DNA of 64,000 bases from Rhizomys pruinosus (GCA_009823505.1 VZQC01012400.1:283651-347650), one strand, 5' to 3'; shown: positions 1 to 11,073, numbered from the stretch's first letter. The notes: generated by a model not told the origin, from the letters alone. Program-made: numbers and translations.

Positions 1-471
1 GGCAGAGGCAGGGCAGATCTCTGAGTTTCAGGGCAGCTGGGGCTCCAGGGAGACCCTATCTCAAAAAGACTAATTAATTAATTAGTAAGTGAAGTATTTT
101 CAGTGTCTCTGTGTGTGCAGAGGCCTGTATCAGGCATGCACATTTGTAAGACAGAGAACAGATTCTTCAAGAGTCTGTTCTCACAAGTGGTGACACACGC
201 CTTTGCACCCTGGAAACAGAGGCAGACAGATCTCTGTGAGTTCCAGGACAGCCTGGTCTACATATGGAGTTCCTGGCCAACTGGGGCTACAAAAAGAACC
301 CCCCCAACCCTTCTCAAAAAGTCTATTCTCTACTTCATGTTTTTGAGGCAAAGTCTCTTGTTTATGCTCTGCTATAGTCCAGGATAGGTGGCCAGCAAAG
401 CTTCCTGGTACTTCGTCTGTCTGCCTTCTGTCTCATAGTAGGGGATTATAGATATATGCTACCACATCCAA

Positions 472-502
<31 letters not shown>

Positions 503-913
503 GAGACAGGGTCTCCCTGCAGCCCCAGCTGGCCTGGAACTCACTCTGTAGACCAGGTGGCCTTGAACTCACAGAGATCCGCCTGCCTCTGCCTCCCAAG
601 TGCTAGGGTTAAAGGTGTGTGCCACCATGCCCGGCTAACATCCAACTCTTTTAATGTGGGTCTAGGGATCAAATGAACTCAGGCTATCAAGCTTGTGTGG
701 CAAGTGCTTTTACCTGCTGAGCCATCTTGCTGGTTCCATAATTGTATTATTATTATTCTGTGCGCACAGTGCATGTGTGTGCATGTGGGGAAGTGAAAGG
801 ACAACTTATAGGAGTCAGTTCTCTTCTACCAAGTGGTTCTAAGGATCAAACTCTAGGTTCAGGTTTGTTTGGTTTAACCATTGAGCAATCTTATCAGCCC
901 CTCTGACTTTTAT
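1..913. mobile_element. SINE cluster in DAGLB intron
   Basis: This is intronic DNA upstream of the first visible DAGLB exon. It holds a B1 3-prime fragment on plus (about 1-70), a diverged B1 on plus (about 183-322), an old B1 on minus (about 338-470), a poly-T run followed by a B1 on minus (about 475-637), and two old B3-like pieces on minus (about 645-737 and 757-900). B1 copies were recognised by the 'GAGACAGGGTCTCCCTG' and 'GCCTGCCTCTGCCTCCCAAG' blocks. No exon is recognisable here. Confidence 0.75.
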
Positions 914-1222
914 ATTTTAATTTTTTGTCTTTTCGAGACAGGGTCTCCCTGTAGCCCCAGCTGTCCTGGAACTCACTCTGTAGACCAGGCTGGCCTTGAA
1001 CTCACAAAGATCCGCCTGCCTCTGCCTCCCAAGTGCTAGGATTAAAGGCGTGCGCCACCATGCCCNATTTTAATTTTTTGTCTTTTCGAGACAGGGTCTC
1101 CCTGTAGCCCCAGCTGTCCTGGAACTCACTCTGTAGACCAGGCTGGCCTTGAACTCACAAAGATCCGCCTGCCTCTGCCTCCCAAGTGCTAGGATTAAAG
1201 GCATGCACCACCACACTGGGCT
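914..1222 (-). repeat. B1 repeated on both sides of a single N (probable assembly join)
   Basis: Positions 914-1065 and 1067-1218 each hold a B1 in minus orientation starting with the same A/T-rich leader. They look identical for about 136 nt and are separated only by the N at 1066. The tail of the right copy differs. An identical leader plus an identical SINE abutting one N is what unmerged contig ends look like, so one copy is probably false. Confidence 0.7.
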
Positions 1223-1324
1223 CCCCCCAAATTTGTCCTTTCATTTTTCCATATTTGTTAAAGAAACCAGATCATTTATTGTGAAGTTTGTCACATCCTG
1301 GATTTAGGCTATTTTCTCATGTCA

Positions 1325-1582
1325 TTTATTTTATTTTATTTTATTTTAAATTTTATTTATTTCTGTATGTGTAGGAATGTACTGTTTGCATGCAGGTCTG
1401 TGCACCCGTGTCGTGCAATGCCGCGGAGGTCAGAAGAGGGTGCCGGATTCCCCTGGAACTGGAGTTCTCCTGGAACCGGAGTTTCAGACGGTTCTCGGCG
1501 GCCATGTGGGTGCTGGGGATCGAACCCGGGTCCTCTGTAAGAGCGGTCGGCGCTCTTAACCGCTAGGCCATCTCTCCAACCC
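1325..1582 (-). mobile_element. B2 SINE, long subfamily
   Basis: This is a full B2 in minus orientation. It runs from its A-rich tail (T-rich here) through 'TGCACCCGTGTCGTGCAATG' to the tRNA-like head ending 'GGCCATCTCTCC'. It carries the duplicated 'CCAGTTCCAGG' block that marks the long subfamily here. The head retains pol III box-like sequence. Confidence 0.85.
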
Positions 1583-1648
1583 CTCATGTCATTTAAAGTG
1601 TTAATGTGTCCCACCCGGGTGGTTTGTATTACACCAAGACAATGGTAA

Positions 1649-2740
1649 GGGGCTGGAGAGTTGACTCAGAGGTTAAGAACATGTACTCCACTATCATGAG
1701 AACCCAGTTTGGATCACAGCACTCAGTGACTCACAACCACATTTAACAGGACCTGACACCCTCTTCTGGCGTCCACAGGCACCAACAATGTGCACATTCA
1801 GCATACTAAAAATTATTATTATTATTTGGTCTTTTTGAGACAGGGTCTCCCTTTAGTCCCAGCTGTCCTGGGTATGTAGACCAGGCTGGCCTCGAACCAC
1901 AGAGATCCTGCCTCTGCCTCCGATTAAAGGCGTGCACTACCACGCCTGGCCTAAAAATTATTATTATTATTATTGGTATTTTTTGAGATAGGGTCTCCCT
2001 TTAGTCCCAGCTAGCCTGGAGCTTGCTCTGTAGACCAAGCTGGCCTTGAACTCACAGAGATCCGCCTGCAGCTGCCTCCCAAGTGCTGGGATTGGAAGCG
2101 TGGGCCACCACGCTGGTCTAAAAATTGTTTTTAAAAAGGAAAATGGGATGAGTACTGGAGAGATGGCTCAATGGTTAAGTGCACTGACTTTTTGCAGAGG
2201 TCCTGGGTTTGGTTTCCAGAACCCACATGGCCTAACTGCCTGTAACTCTACTTCCATGGGATCTGACACCCTCTTCTGGCTTCCATAGGCATTGCATGAC
2301 ACTTATGTACATGCAGGCAAAACAGTCATACACAAAATATTCTTTTGGGGGATTTTTGAGACAGGCTTCCCTGGAAGCCCACCTATCCTGGAAATATGTA
2401 GACGCTGGCCTCAATCTTACAAAAATCCACCTGCCTCTGTGTCCCAAGTGCTGGGGTTAGAGATACATGCACCAGGCCTGATTTATTTTTACTTTGAGTA
2501 TTTTGCCTGTATGTGTGTGTATATATTATATATGTATGTATGTATGTGTGTATGTATGACTTGTGTGTCATGCCCATGGAAGCCAGAACAGGGCACCCAA
2601 TCCCCTGGAACTGGAGTTATAGATGGTTATGAACTGCCATGTGGTGCTGGGAACCAAATCCAAGTCCTCCGCAAGAACAGTGAGTGCTTCTAATCACAGA
2701 GCAAGTGCTCCTAATCATGGAGCCGTCTTTCTAGCCCCAT
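1649..2740. mobile_element. SINE cluster (B2, B1, B1, B2, B1, B2)
   Basis: The order is an old B2 on plus (about 1649-1815), B1 on minus (about 1828-1952), B1 on minus (about 1978-2120), B2 on plus (about 2147-2340), a diverged B1 on minus (about 2347-2480) and a B2 on minus (about 2495-2737) with a TATG-rich stretch in its tail. The copies are of mixed age. No coding exon is seen. Confidence 0.75.
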
Positions 2741-2749
2741 ACCTTGTTT

Positions 2750-3207
2750 TTACTAATTTTATTTTTATGTGTATGAGTGTTACACCCTACATGTGTTTAA
2801 AGACACCATGCAAGGGGCTGGAGAGATGGCCTAGCGGTTAAGAGCGCCGACCGCTCTTGCAGAGGACCCGGGTTCGATCCCCAGCACCCACATGGCAGCT
2901 GAGAACCGTCTGAAACTCCAATTCCAGGAGCACTCCAGTTCCAGGGGAATCCAACACCCTCTTCTGACCTCTGTGGCAAACCTGCATGCAGACAGTACAT
3001 TCATACACATACAGAAATAAAATTAAAAAAAGAAAAAAAGACACCATGCACATGTAATGCCTGCAGAGGCCAGAAGAGAGCACTGGATGTCTCAGAACTG
3101 GAGTTTAAGGACAGGTGTTAGCCACCATGTGGGTGCTGGAAACTGAATCCAGGTCCTCTGTATAAGCAGCCAGTGTTCTGAACTGCTGAGCCATCTCTCC
3201 AGTACCC
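2750..3207. mobile_element. B2 nested inside an older B2-type SINE
   Basis: A plus-strand long-form B2 (about 2815-3040) interrupts a minus-strand B2-type copy whose halves lie at about 2750-2814 and 3041-3207. The 14-bp sequence 'AAAGACACCATGCA' occurs on both sides of the inner B2 and is its target-site duplication. The perfect duplication and well-kept head make the inner insertion recent. Confidence 0.85.
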
Positions 3208-3239
3208 CTGCTTTGTACGTCAATGCACAGATACATACA

Positions 3240-4187
3240 GTTTATATATATATATATATATTTTTTTTTTTTTCATATAAAAGGTTGCCTACCTGTACCT
3301 ACTTTTTACTTTAAATTTTATTTGTGTGTACGAATGTAATGTCTGCATGTAGGTAGGCACATCCATGTCGTGCAATGCCCAGAGAAGTCATTAGAGGGCA
3401 TTGGATCACCTGGAACTGGAGTTAAAGATTGTTGTTAGCCACTATGTGGGAGCTGGGAATCAAACTCCAGCCTTCTGCAAGGGCAGCCAGTACTCATATC
3501 CACTGAGCCATCTTTCTAGCACAACCTACCTGTACCTATTATAACAGTATGTCCTGAGATCAGATCCCTCTTTTGTCTCATAGGTGTAGAAAGTTAACTG
3601 AACAATTGTGCGGACAGACATTTGGGAGGCTTCTAGCCTCTGCGCTCCCTCCCCCAGGTCCTGAGTATTAAACTCTAGACCTCTCACATGCTAGTAACTC
3701 CTTTACTACTAAGCTACACATATCTTTATCCTCTTTATTATGGTTGGCTTGTTGAGACAGGGTCTCACTAAGTTGTCAGGCTGCTTTTGAATTCACTCTG
3801 TGCCCCAGCAGGTCTTGAGCTGTATAGATCAATCCCTCTGCCTCAGATTTCCAAGTGGGTGGAGTTACAGGCCAACACCACCAGACCAGCCAGCTAGGCC
3901 TGCTCCTATTTTGCCGGGGCACTTTAGGTATATTCTGTCAGTTGGGGCTGCTGGGGTCACAGGGATCCCTTCTGATGGGTTAGCTGTGGAGTCTCTTGAA
4001 TGTCTCTTGGCTTTATTATCTACCCAGCAAGTCTCTCTGGACGAGTCTGTGCCACTTCTCTCGAGAGGGTACTGAGGGGATCGCCAACCTCCCCTTGCCT
4101 GGCAACTACTGCTTTCTCTGCTCTCAAAGCATCTTGCAGCAACAGAACCATAGACTAACCACGTTTATCTCTCATTTGAAATTTCAG
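3240..4187. mobile_element. TA repeat, old B2, ID and B1 fragments; plain intron before DAGLB exon
   Basis: A TA/T-rich simple repeat lies at about 3241-3275, a B2-type SINE on minus at about 3300-3525, an ID-like fragment on minus at about 3655-3725 and an old B1 on minus at about 3740-3890. From 3890 to 4187 I see only intron ending in a pyrimidine-rich stretch and the acceptor 'TTTCAG' at 4182-4187. Confidence 0.6.
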
Positions 4188-4256
4188 CAAATCCCTCTAT
4201 GAATACTCCAAGGGCTTCATCGTGTCACTTGTTCTAGGAATGGATGTGATTCCCAG
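4188..4256 (+). CDS. DAGLB: DAGLB exon ([19 protein letters not shown] block)
   Basis: The acceptor is TTTCAG and the donor GTCAGT follows 'ATTCCCAG'. The 69-nt exon has one leading base, 22 codons and two trailing bases (AG) that join the next exon's G to encode the Arg of DVIPR. It contains the putative catalytic Asp. The intron to the next exon is only 82 nt. Confidence 0.92.
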
Positions 4257-6830
4257 GTCAGTCTCTGCAAGGTCAGTCTGTGGAGCTGGGCAGTTGGCAA
4301 CACAGAGGACTGAGCTCAGTTCACTCTTTAACTGACAGGTTAAGTGTGACCAACATGGAGGATCTGAAGAGAAGGGTCCTGCGAGTGATCGCTAACTGCA
4401 ATAAGCCAAAGGTAACCACGGAGCCAGCATTAGATCTGCAGGAGGTTCTGAGCAGAGGCCAAGGGAGGGGGTAGCAACCTCTCAGCCCAGTGCACTTTAT
4501 ATTCTTACTTCTCCTGCTCCATAAACATGAACAGGCTTTTGTCTAGGACTCTGCATGATCTGGAGGAAGCACACCAAGTACCACAGTTAGAAAACACTAA
4601 TAAAACAGGCTTGTTCTAGTGACATATTTCCCTTCTGCCAGACTTCTTAGTCCCGGCTGTGACTGACAGCACCCTGGTGCTTTTAGTGTTCCCAAGCTTA
4701 GAAAATAAAGCCAATAGAAACCAACTTAAGAGCTTCTTGTGGGCCAGTGAGATGCCTCAGTGGATAAAGGAGCTTGCTGCCAAACCCGATGTCCTGAGTT
4801 CAATCCCTGGGTCCCACATGGTGGAAGAAAAGAATCAACTCAAGTTATCTTCAAACTTCTATACCCATATATAATAATTTTTAAAATGGCTGTAAGAAGT
4901 GTGGGAATATAGCTCAATGGTACAGTACTTCCCTGGCATGTAGGAGGCCCTGGAATCAATTCCCAATACTACACACACAGAGAAAGATAGAAATATATAT
5001 TAACCAATAGACTCTGATATCCATGAGGTAGGTGTGGTGGTGCAGGTCTGTAATCCCAGCACCCAAGAGGCTGAGGCAGGACTGCCAAGAATTTGATGGC
5101 AGGAGAAGGGAAAAGAGGAAAAGAAAAAGAGAGGAACAGGGGGAGGGCTAGGAGTTTAGTTCAGCGGTAGAGCGCTTGCTTATGCATGAGGCCTTGGATT
5201 TGTAGCCTACTGCTACAGGAATAAAGAAATGAAGGAACAGAGGAGGATTAATATAAAAAAGGAAGAGGAGGCCAGAGAAAGGACTCAGCCTGTAAAGGCA
5301 CTTGCTGAGCCCAGCACCTGGGACCCACATAGTGGAAAGAGAACACAATTTGTCTTCTGACCTCCACAGAAGCCATGGCACTTGCAGGGATACACACAAA
5401 ATAGTATCATTCTTAAGAGTCACAGCCAGGTATGGTGGCGCACACCTTTAATCCCAGCACTCCGGAGGAAGAGGTAGGCAGATCTCTGGGAGTTCAAAAA
5501 CAGCTGGGGCTACAGGGAGACCCTGTCTCAAAACAAACTAACTAAATAAATAAATAGTAAAATCTTAAGAATCAACATGAGCAGAGGAAGAGTAGACAAG
5601 GAATAAGCATGCAATGACACAAGTTCTGACAAAGTCTGGAAAATATATACCAAAATGTGATCTTATTTGGACAGACTGCACAATTTTATGTTTTTACCCT
5701 CTTTGCCATACTTTTGGTTGCTAAATCAGAAAATTTAATTTTAAATTTTCACTTCTTATCAGATATATTCTATGATCTCCCTCCCCCCAAAGACAGGGTC
5801 TTGTTTAGTTGACCTTGAACTCCGTGTAGCCCAGAGCCTTCAGCTCTTGACCCTCCCTCCACTTCCCAAATGCCTGGACCACAGGTGTGTGCCCCAAGTG
5901 CAGGGTGAGGTGGGGTTGGGGTGAACCCAGGGCCTCATACACACTAGGCAAGCGTTCTACCAACCAAGCCAAAACCCTGGCCCCTCTGAAAACATTTTAG
6001 AAGGTGACACCTGGTGGCTGGAGTGTGGCTCAATTTAGAGTGCATTTTTAGCATGCACAAAGCACGGGTTCAACCCCAGCACCACATAAATAATTATTCT
6101 TCAAAATACACACATGATTTGGTTTCTAAATATTGCTGTAAGTAGGATGGCTTCATGACCCTGCCACTCCACTCATGGGCAGGGTGGGACAGTAGAGCTC
6201 TAATGGCTGCCACCCAGCACTTGCCCCCGAGGTGTCTGTGGTGACGGGCAGCAAGTGTCTCAGAAGACCAACCTTCTGTCCTTGGGTGTCGCCCTCAGTA
6301 CAAGATCTTGATCTACGGCTGTTGGTATGAGTTGTTTGGAGGGAGCCCTGATAACTGTCTGACCGAACTGGATGAGAACAGCCAGGGAGCCTTGTCGCAG
6401 CCTCTTCTGGGGGAGCAGAGTCTGCTGATACGAGGTTCCCAGGGCTACAGCTCCAGCGACTCACCGCTAGACTCTCCCAGCAAGTACCCACATCTTTACC
6501 CGCCTGGCAGGATCATCCACTTAGAGGAAGAAGGCAACTCCGGGAGGTGAATGCGGGGGTGGGTGGGCTGCCGTGCCTGTCCACTGAAGGTGATCCTGGA
6601 GGCCTAATCCAAATGCAGCCACACTAGCTGCTGTTTTCTTTTGTTCCAGGTTTGGCTGTTATTCTGTCCAGTACCGGGCAAGGTGGGCACAGGAAGCAGA
6701 ATTTGGCAAGATCCTGTTAGGCCCAAAGATGCTGAGGGACCACATGCCCCACATCGTGATGAAGGCCCTGGACAGTGTGGTTGCCAACAGACCAGCCTGT
6801 GTTTCCTGCCAGGGGCAAGGCAGCTCTTAA
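4188..6830 (+). CDS. DAGLB: Diacylglycerol lipase beta, C-terminal four exons (partial gene)
   Basis: DAGLB is a membrane serine lipase that cuts sn-1 from diacylglycerol to give 2-arachidonoylglycerol. Four exons are visible (4188-4256, 4339-4411, 6299-6546, 6650-6830). All internal junctions are GT/AG and in frame, giving about 189 residues; the N-terminal membrane segments and the nucleophile serine lie left of the window. Recognisable blocks are [67 protein letters not shown] and [20 protein letters not shown]. From family knowledge, the Asp in DVIPR and the His in DHMP should complete the Ser/Asp/His triad. The stop is slightly early compared with the human C-terminus as I recall it. RAC1 lies downstream in the convergent orientation, as in human and mouse. 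Confidence 0.95.
4339..4411 (+). CDS. DAGLB: DAGLB exon ([16 protein letters not shown] block)
   Basis: The acceptor is 'TGACAG' and the donor GTAACC follows 'AAGCCAAAG'. The 73-nt exon has one leading base plus 24 codons and encodes [16 protein letters not shown] followed by IANCNKPK. It is very close to the mammalian family sequence. Confidence 0.93.
4412..6298. mobile_element. DAGLB intron with old SINEs
   Basis: This 1887-nt intron holds a B3-like SINE on plus (about 4741-4870), an ID-like element on plus (about 4900-4982), a B1-related piece on plus (about 5029-5100), an ID on plus (about 5146-5210), a B3-like element on plus (about 5268-5400), B1 on plus (about 5428-5545), an old B1 on minus (about 5788-5895), ID on minus (about 5915-5982) and ID on plus (about 6012-6090). 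The ID-like copies show the 'TAGCTCAATGGTA' or 'TAGTTCAGCGGTAGAGC' box A. The remaining stretches show nothing. Confidence 0.65.
6299..6546 (+). CDS. DAGLB: DAGLB exon (YKIL to EEEGNSG block)
   Basis: The acceptor is 'GCCCTCAG' and the donor GTGAAT follows 'TCCGGGAG'. The 248-nt exon has 82 codons plus two bases. It encodes [15 protein letters not shown], then a Ser/Pro-rich stretch ([20 protein letters not shown]) that may be a flexible phospho-acceptor region, then [12 protein letters not shown]. Confidence 0.94.
6650..6830 (+). CDS. DAGLB: DAGLB last coding exon
   Basis: The acceptor is 'TTGTTCCAG'. The 181-nt exon gives one base plus 59 codons and the stop TAA at 6828-6830. It encodes [51 protein letters not shown] and ends QGQGSS. 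Deleting one T of the TCTTAA at the stop would give an open end SNVDMP, which resembles the usual C-terminus. A 1-nt insertion may therefore have shortened the tail by four residues. Confidence 0.93.
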
Positions 6831-7386
6831 CGTGGACATGCCGTGACCAGGCCCAGTGCCCTCTTACTTACGACTGACTGTGAATGGCTTCTCTGAGGCT
6901 GGAATGCTGGCGTCTGACAACAGTAATCTGACAGGCCTTGGTAGAATGGCTGCACAATTTATAAACCACTTTTGACTTACAGTATTAATAGGACCAGAGT
7001 CCAGAGCACAGGGGCTCTGGGACTCCTGGGACACATAAAGTGGAAGAAGCTCCAGAAGGGCGGGAACCCCACATCAGACTCTAGGTGGATCTGTGGCCTC
7101 CCCACCCCCACCAGGGTCTTATCCTGCTGTCGATGTGAGTCTGAACCTAGATGACAGGTGTGCACTTTATTTTTTTACCTGCACCCTTCCTCATGGGGGC
7201 ACTTAGAGCAGCCCTGAGCTCCTTAGCCCAGCGCGACTCCTTGTTTACAACAAGAAAGAACTGTTTAATTTTCGTGTGTGCTTAACTCTCCTGTATTACT
7301 CCACTCCTAATCATGTGTGGGTCCACTTCTAGGGCCAGGCAAGGGCCTGAAAGGATTTTGTAAAAATAAAGCAATTGCTATACCAT
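6831..7386 (+). other. DAGLB: DAGLB 3-prime UTR
   Basis: This non-coding stretch runs from the DAGLB stop to just past the AATAAA at 7365-7370. I recognise no SINE in it, unlike almost all flanking DNA, which supports transcribed and constrained status. The exact cleavage position is inferred at roughly 15 nt past the signal. Confidence 0.75.
7365..7370 (+). terminator. DAGLB: DAGLB polyadenylation signal AATAAA
   Basis: A canonical AATAAA lies 535 nt past the stop and is followed by a GT-rich stretch ('GGTGTGTGCACAGCAG') typical of a downstream element. Confidence 0.75.
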
Positions 7387-8873
7387 CGGTGTGTGCACAG
7401 CAGTGCTTCCAGGTAGGTGGACTTTACTGGGAGACAGGAGCTGTTAAGTAGCCCAGGCTAGCCTCTAACTTGCGATTCCCTTGCCTCAGTCTCCCCAGTG
7501 CTGTGATTTAAGCGTGTGCCACTGAGCCTGCTGGCAGTGATGTTTTGTTTTCTTTCTACTGCAAATATAAACTAAGTTTTCTTGTCATTCTGGTTAATAA
7601 CTACGGATTACACAAGTCAATCTGGTAGAAGCCTGGCAATTTCAAACTGGCAGAAACCCAGGAAAAGGGCAAAGGAGTTCTCTAAGAAGCATGAACTTCC
7701 AAAGGATAGGGGAAAAAGGAAGAGAAAAACAACCAGACTGCTGGAGAATGTATCCCAAGTGAAAAGGAGAGAAGATCACAGCTCATGTCTGGAGCTGAGC
7801 AGTATTGAGGCAGCAGTGAAAGAAGCCTGATCTTTCTATGCACTAGGCAGCAGCTGGGAACCAGGCATGGGGGTGGGGACCTTCAAGAAGACTCCAGAGA
7901 GGGAACTCTGACCTCAGTTGTCACAGCCACATCTTATTGTGGTTTTTTTTGTTGTTCTTTCTTATAACAAAGTCTTGCTATATAAGCTGGCCTCAGTCAA
8001 CCTTGGGTATATCCTCCTGCCTCTGCCCTGAGTGCTGGGATTACAGGTGTGAGCCACCACAGCCCACTAGGACTGTTCTGATAAACCTGCAGGTTTTAGT
8101 AAAATTGTAGCTGGAATGCCATGGTAGAGCTCTAAGCACAGTTCTTAAGACTCCCCAGGGCAGAAAGCTAGGGTTGGCACCATGGCAAGTGAGGTGTGAA
8201 GGACTGCCAGGCTCTCACAGGAGAACAGGTGCAACAAAGTGGGCAGGTGCTCCCAAAGACCACCTGCTGCTGTGCCAGAGACAGGGCTTCAACCTCTATA
8301 CTGCAATAGGAAAACTCAACATGGACAAAGGAAGAAATGAAAACCAAAAATGTGAAAGAAGGCATTCTATGTTGATAACAGCTCCAGAATGAACAGAAAA
8401 GGAAGAGACATTTCCAGATAGAGTCCACCAACACAATAAACAACTAAAAACCAGAAAACCAACAAAAAAGCCAGCTGTCGTAACTTGAACCTGAAACTCT
8501 CAATACTCAGGAGTTCAAAGTCATCCTTAGCTAAAGAGTAGCCTCAGTTCCAGACTACCCTGGTCTGGGCTACGTAAGACCCCATCTCAAAAGAAAACAC
8601 ACACATACATACATACACAAGAAATACATACATATAAAATATGTGTGTTTGTGTATGTAAATAAATGCACAGTACATCTTAAAATTTCAACAAGAGGGCT
8701 GGGGAAATGGCTTAGCTAAAGCCCTTGACAGGCAACCATGAGGACCTGGGTTCGAATTCCCCCACTGCATGTGAAAGGAACCCAGCCAGCTAGCCAAGCA
8801 CAGCAGTCCATACTGTAGCCCAGTGCCTGAAGGTGCAGCCAAGAAGGTTCTTGAAGGGTTGTTGGTCAGCCAG
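7387..8873. mobile_element. Intergenic DNA with old B1/B3 SINEs
   Basis: This lies between the convergent ends of DAGLB and RAC1. It holds an old B1 on minus (about 7405-7540), an unrecognised stretch (7570-7920), an old B1 on minus (about 7930-8070), an unrecognised stretch (8080-8470), an old B1 on plus (about 8474-8610) and a B3-like SINE on plus (about 8700-8835). A lysine-rich 82-codon ORF at 7582-7830 matches nothing I know and has no splice or poly(A) context. Confidence 0.55.
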
Positions 8874-9425
8874 CATCCTGGATACTTTCTATTGCTATGA
8901 TAAAAACACTGGCCAAACCAACTTGGGGAGAAAAGGGTTATTTTATCTTACATCTCCCAGGTCACAGTTCACCACAGAGAGAAGCCAAACTAGGAGCTTG
9001 GGGCAGGAACCTAGAACACAGCCGTGGAGGAATGCTGTGTGCTCCTCTGGCCTGTGTTCTCCCCCCCCCCCTTTTTTTTTTTTGGTCTTTTTGAGACAGG
9101 GTCTCCCTGTAGCCCCAGCTGGCCTGGAACTCACTCTGTAGACCAGGCTAGCCTTGAACTCAGAGATTCACCTGCCTCTGCCTCCCAAGTGCTGGGATTA
9201 AAGGTGTGCGCCACCACGCCCAGCTCATCTTCCCTTCTTATACCCAGGACCATTTGCTCAGGGGTGACACCACCCGGTGAGCTGGGCCCTCCCACATCAC
9301 TCAGCAGTCAAGAAAATGTCTCACAGACATGGCCACAGAGCACCCAATGGAGGCATTGGGTCAAAGGTGACTGAGATCCCCTCTACCCAGGTGTGTGAAG
9401 CTAACAACTAAAGCTATCCAACACA
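8874..9425 (-). mobile_element. Solo MaLR (MT-type) LTR with a nested B1
   Basis: Read on minus, this begins TGTGTTGG at 9425 and ends in the 'GCAATAGAAA'-type LTR 3-prime end near 8874. The 5-bp sequence GCCAG flanks it at 8869-8873 and 9426-9430, the duplication length expected for ERVL-MaLR. Internal landmarks are a 'GGGCCCAGCTCACCGGGTGG' block and an 'ACCTGGGAGATGT' block. A B1 on minus (about 9071-9225) splits it. It contains no gene. MT LTRs are known promoters in rodent oocytes; transcription from this one would run left, antisense to the DAGLB 3-prime end. Confidence 0.8.
9071..9225 (-). mobile_element. B1 SINE nested in the MaLR LTR
   Basis: This is a full B1 in minus orientation with a poly-T (A-tail) next to a poly-C run at 9061-9070. 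It interrupts the LTR and is therefore younger than it. Confidence 0.85.
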
Positions 9426-10640
9426 GCCAGTCTAGCCAACTGATAAGCTCCAGTCTCAAAAACTAAGGTAGACTCTATCAATGAGAAGGCTCAGTAGTTA
9501 CAAGTACTTGAGGCTCTTGCAGAGGACCCAGGTTCTGTTCCCAGCACCCACATGGCAGCTACAATCATCTATATGGCTCCAGTTTCAGGGGATCTGGTGA
9601 CCTCTTCTGGTCTCCATGTGTACCAGGCACTCATGAGGCACACATACATATATGCAGACAAAATAATCATACACATAAAATAAAATTAATAATATATACA
9701 TAAAATTAATAAATCCTTTAAAAAAGCAAGGTGAAGAACTGAGGAAGATACCTGATGTTAATGGCTGGCATCCACATGCGTGCACAACCAAATACATGTA
9801 TACATACAAGCATGTACGTTAAAAAGTTTTTAAAGGGGTTGGACAGATGGCTCAGCAGTTAAGAGCACTGGCTGCTCTTGCAGAGGACCTGGGTTCCATT
9901 CCCAACACCCACATGGCAGCTAACAACCATCTGTATAACTCCAGTTCCAGGAGCTCCAAAGACCTCCTCTGGCCTCTGTGGGCACTTACATATATGCAGA
10001 TAATATACTCACACATAAAAATTCCTTTTTTTTTTAATAATACAAGTTCTTAAAAACCTCAGCAAGCTACAAAGTTCACTTGAATTATTAAGTATACAGA
10101 GGTTCTGCTACTGGACACAACTGAAAAGGTTTCACAGTAATAGTCATGTATGTTGAAAACTCACTGTGTGGAGACTGGGAAAGGTGTTGGTTGGGGGTGC
10201 AGCTGGGAGAGGCGATGTCCCTCACATCCTTCCTCCATGTGTCAAGAACTATGGCTGAATCTGCAGGATTCAACTAGTAAAAAGAATGTATCATTTAGAC
10301 ATGTGAATGTAAATACCAAAACAGATGGGAAGTACTATCTATAGAAAGGACTGGGCAGGGCTGATGTGTCTGTAATAAGTTTTTAATGTTTATGTAGGTT
10401 TGGTTTTTGGTCTTTTTTGAGACAGTGGCCTTGGCTGGCCTGGCACTCTAATGTCCGTGTTTTTTAATTGCCTATTTCCCTTTGGCTACAAAGATTCAGG
10501 GCCTGTGGGATGGCTCAACTCATGGCACGTGCTGCTAAGCCTAACAACCTGAGTGGAGGAAGTGAATAGACTGTCCTCTGACCACATGTGCCCAGTGGTA
10601 TGTGTTCCCACAGACATAATCAATGAATGAATGAATTTAA
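9426..10640. mobile_element. SINE cluster between the convergent genes
   Basis: A B2 on plus lies at about 9480-9690, a B3-like tail at about 9730-9830, a B2 on plus at about 9837-10020, a short B1 fragment on minus at about 10390-10480 and a B2/B3-like element on plus at about 10490-10640. The stretch 10021-10385 shows nothing recognisable. Confidence 0.65.
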
Positions 10641-11048
10641 AAAGGTAAGATTCAAAATACAGGAATTTCCAAAGAAAATCCATTCTGCCATGACTTGGCA
10701 TAGCACTGGTGCAGGCTCCCTGGAGGATCTCAGGATGATGTAACCTCCCTGGCAACCATGTGGCTCGACATCCTGTTCAGTGAACTCTGGCCACAGATGC
10801 TGCGTATGTTCCCGTAGGCACATGTTTGTGTAAACACACCCAGCATGGGCATTTCCACAAGAGCACCTCACCACAGGACAGAACATGAAGGCCACCCCAA
10901 CTGCTCTGAGTGACTATGGACTCACTCGCCTTTTCCCAAAAGGTGGCACTCCCTCTGTCCCTTCGATGTGAAAACCACCCATGGTTTTAAGGTGAGGCAA
11001 TACACATCAGGAGCTTGTCCATCGAGTTCCCAAAAACACAAGTATGAC
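10641..11048. other. Unannotated sequence just past the RAC1 3-prime end
   Basis: No SINE, ORF of note or RNA gene is recognised. It is the immediate downstream flank of the RAC1 poly(A) site and may hold termination signals. Confidence 0.4.
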
Positions 11049-11067
11049 CAGTTATATGATTCAAGGA

Positions 11068-11073
11068 TTTATT
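11068..11073 (-). terminator. RAC1: RAC1 distal polyadenylation signal AATAAA
   Basis: The minus strand reads 'GACTTAATAAATCCTTG' here, a canonical signal about 1.5 kb past the stop. The cleavage site is inferred near 11049. Confidence 0.75.

Noticed and set aside
5146..5210. tRNA gene (box A-like sequence)
   Set aside because: It is an ID-type SINE head with decayed box B. No cloverleaf was found here or in other ID/B2 heads.
7582..7830. 82-codon lysine-rich ORF between DAGLB and RAC1
   Set aside because: It matches no family I know and has no promoter or exon evidence; composition alone does not support a gene.
9024..9374. ORFs reading [24 protein letters not shown] protein
   Set aside because: These are B1 SINEs in antisense translation, a known source of false proteins.
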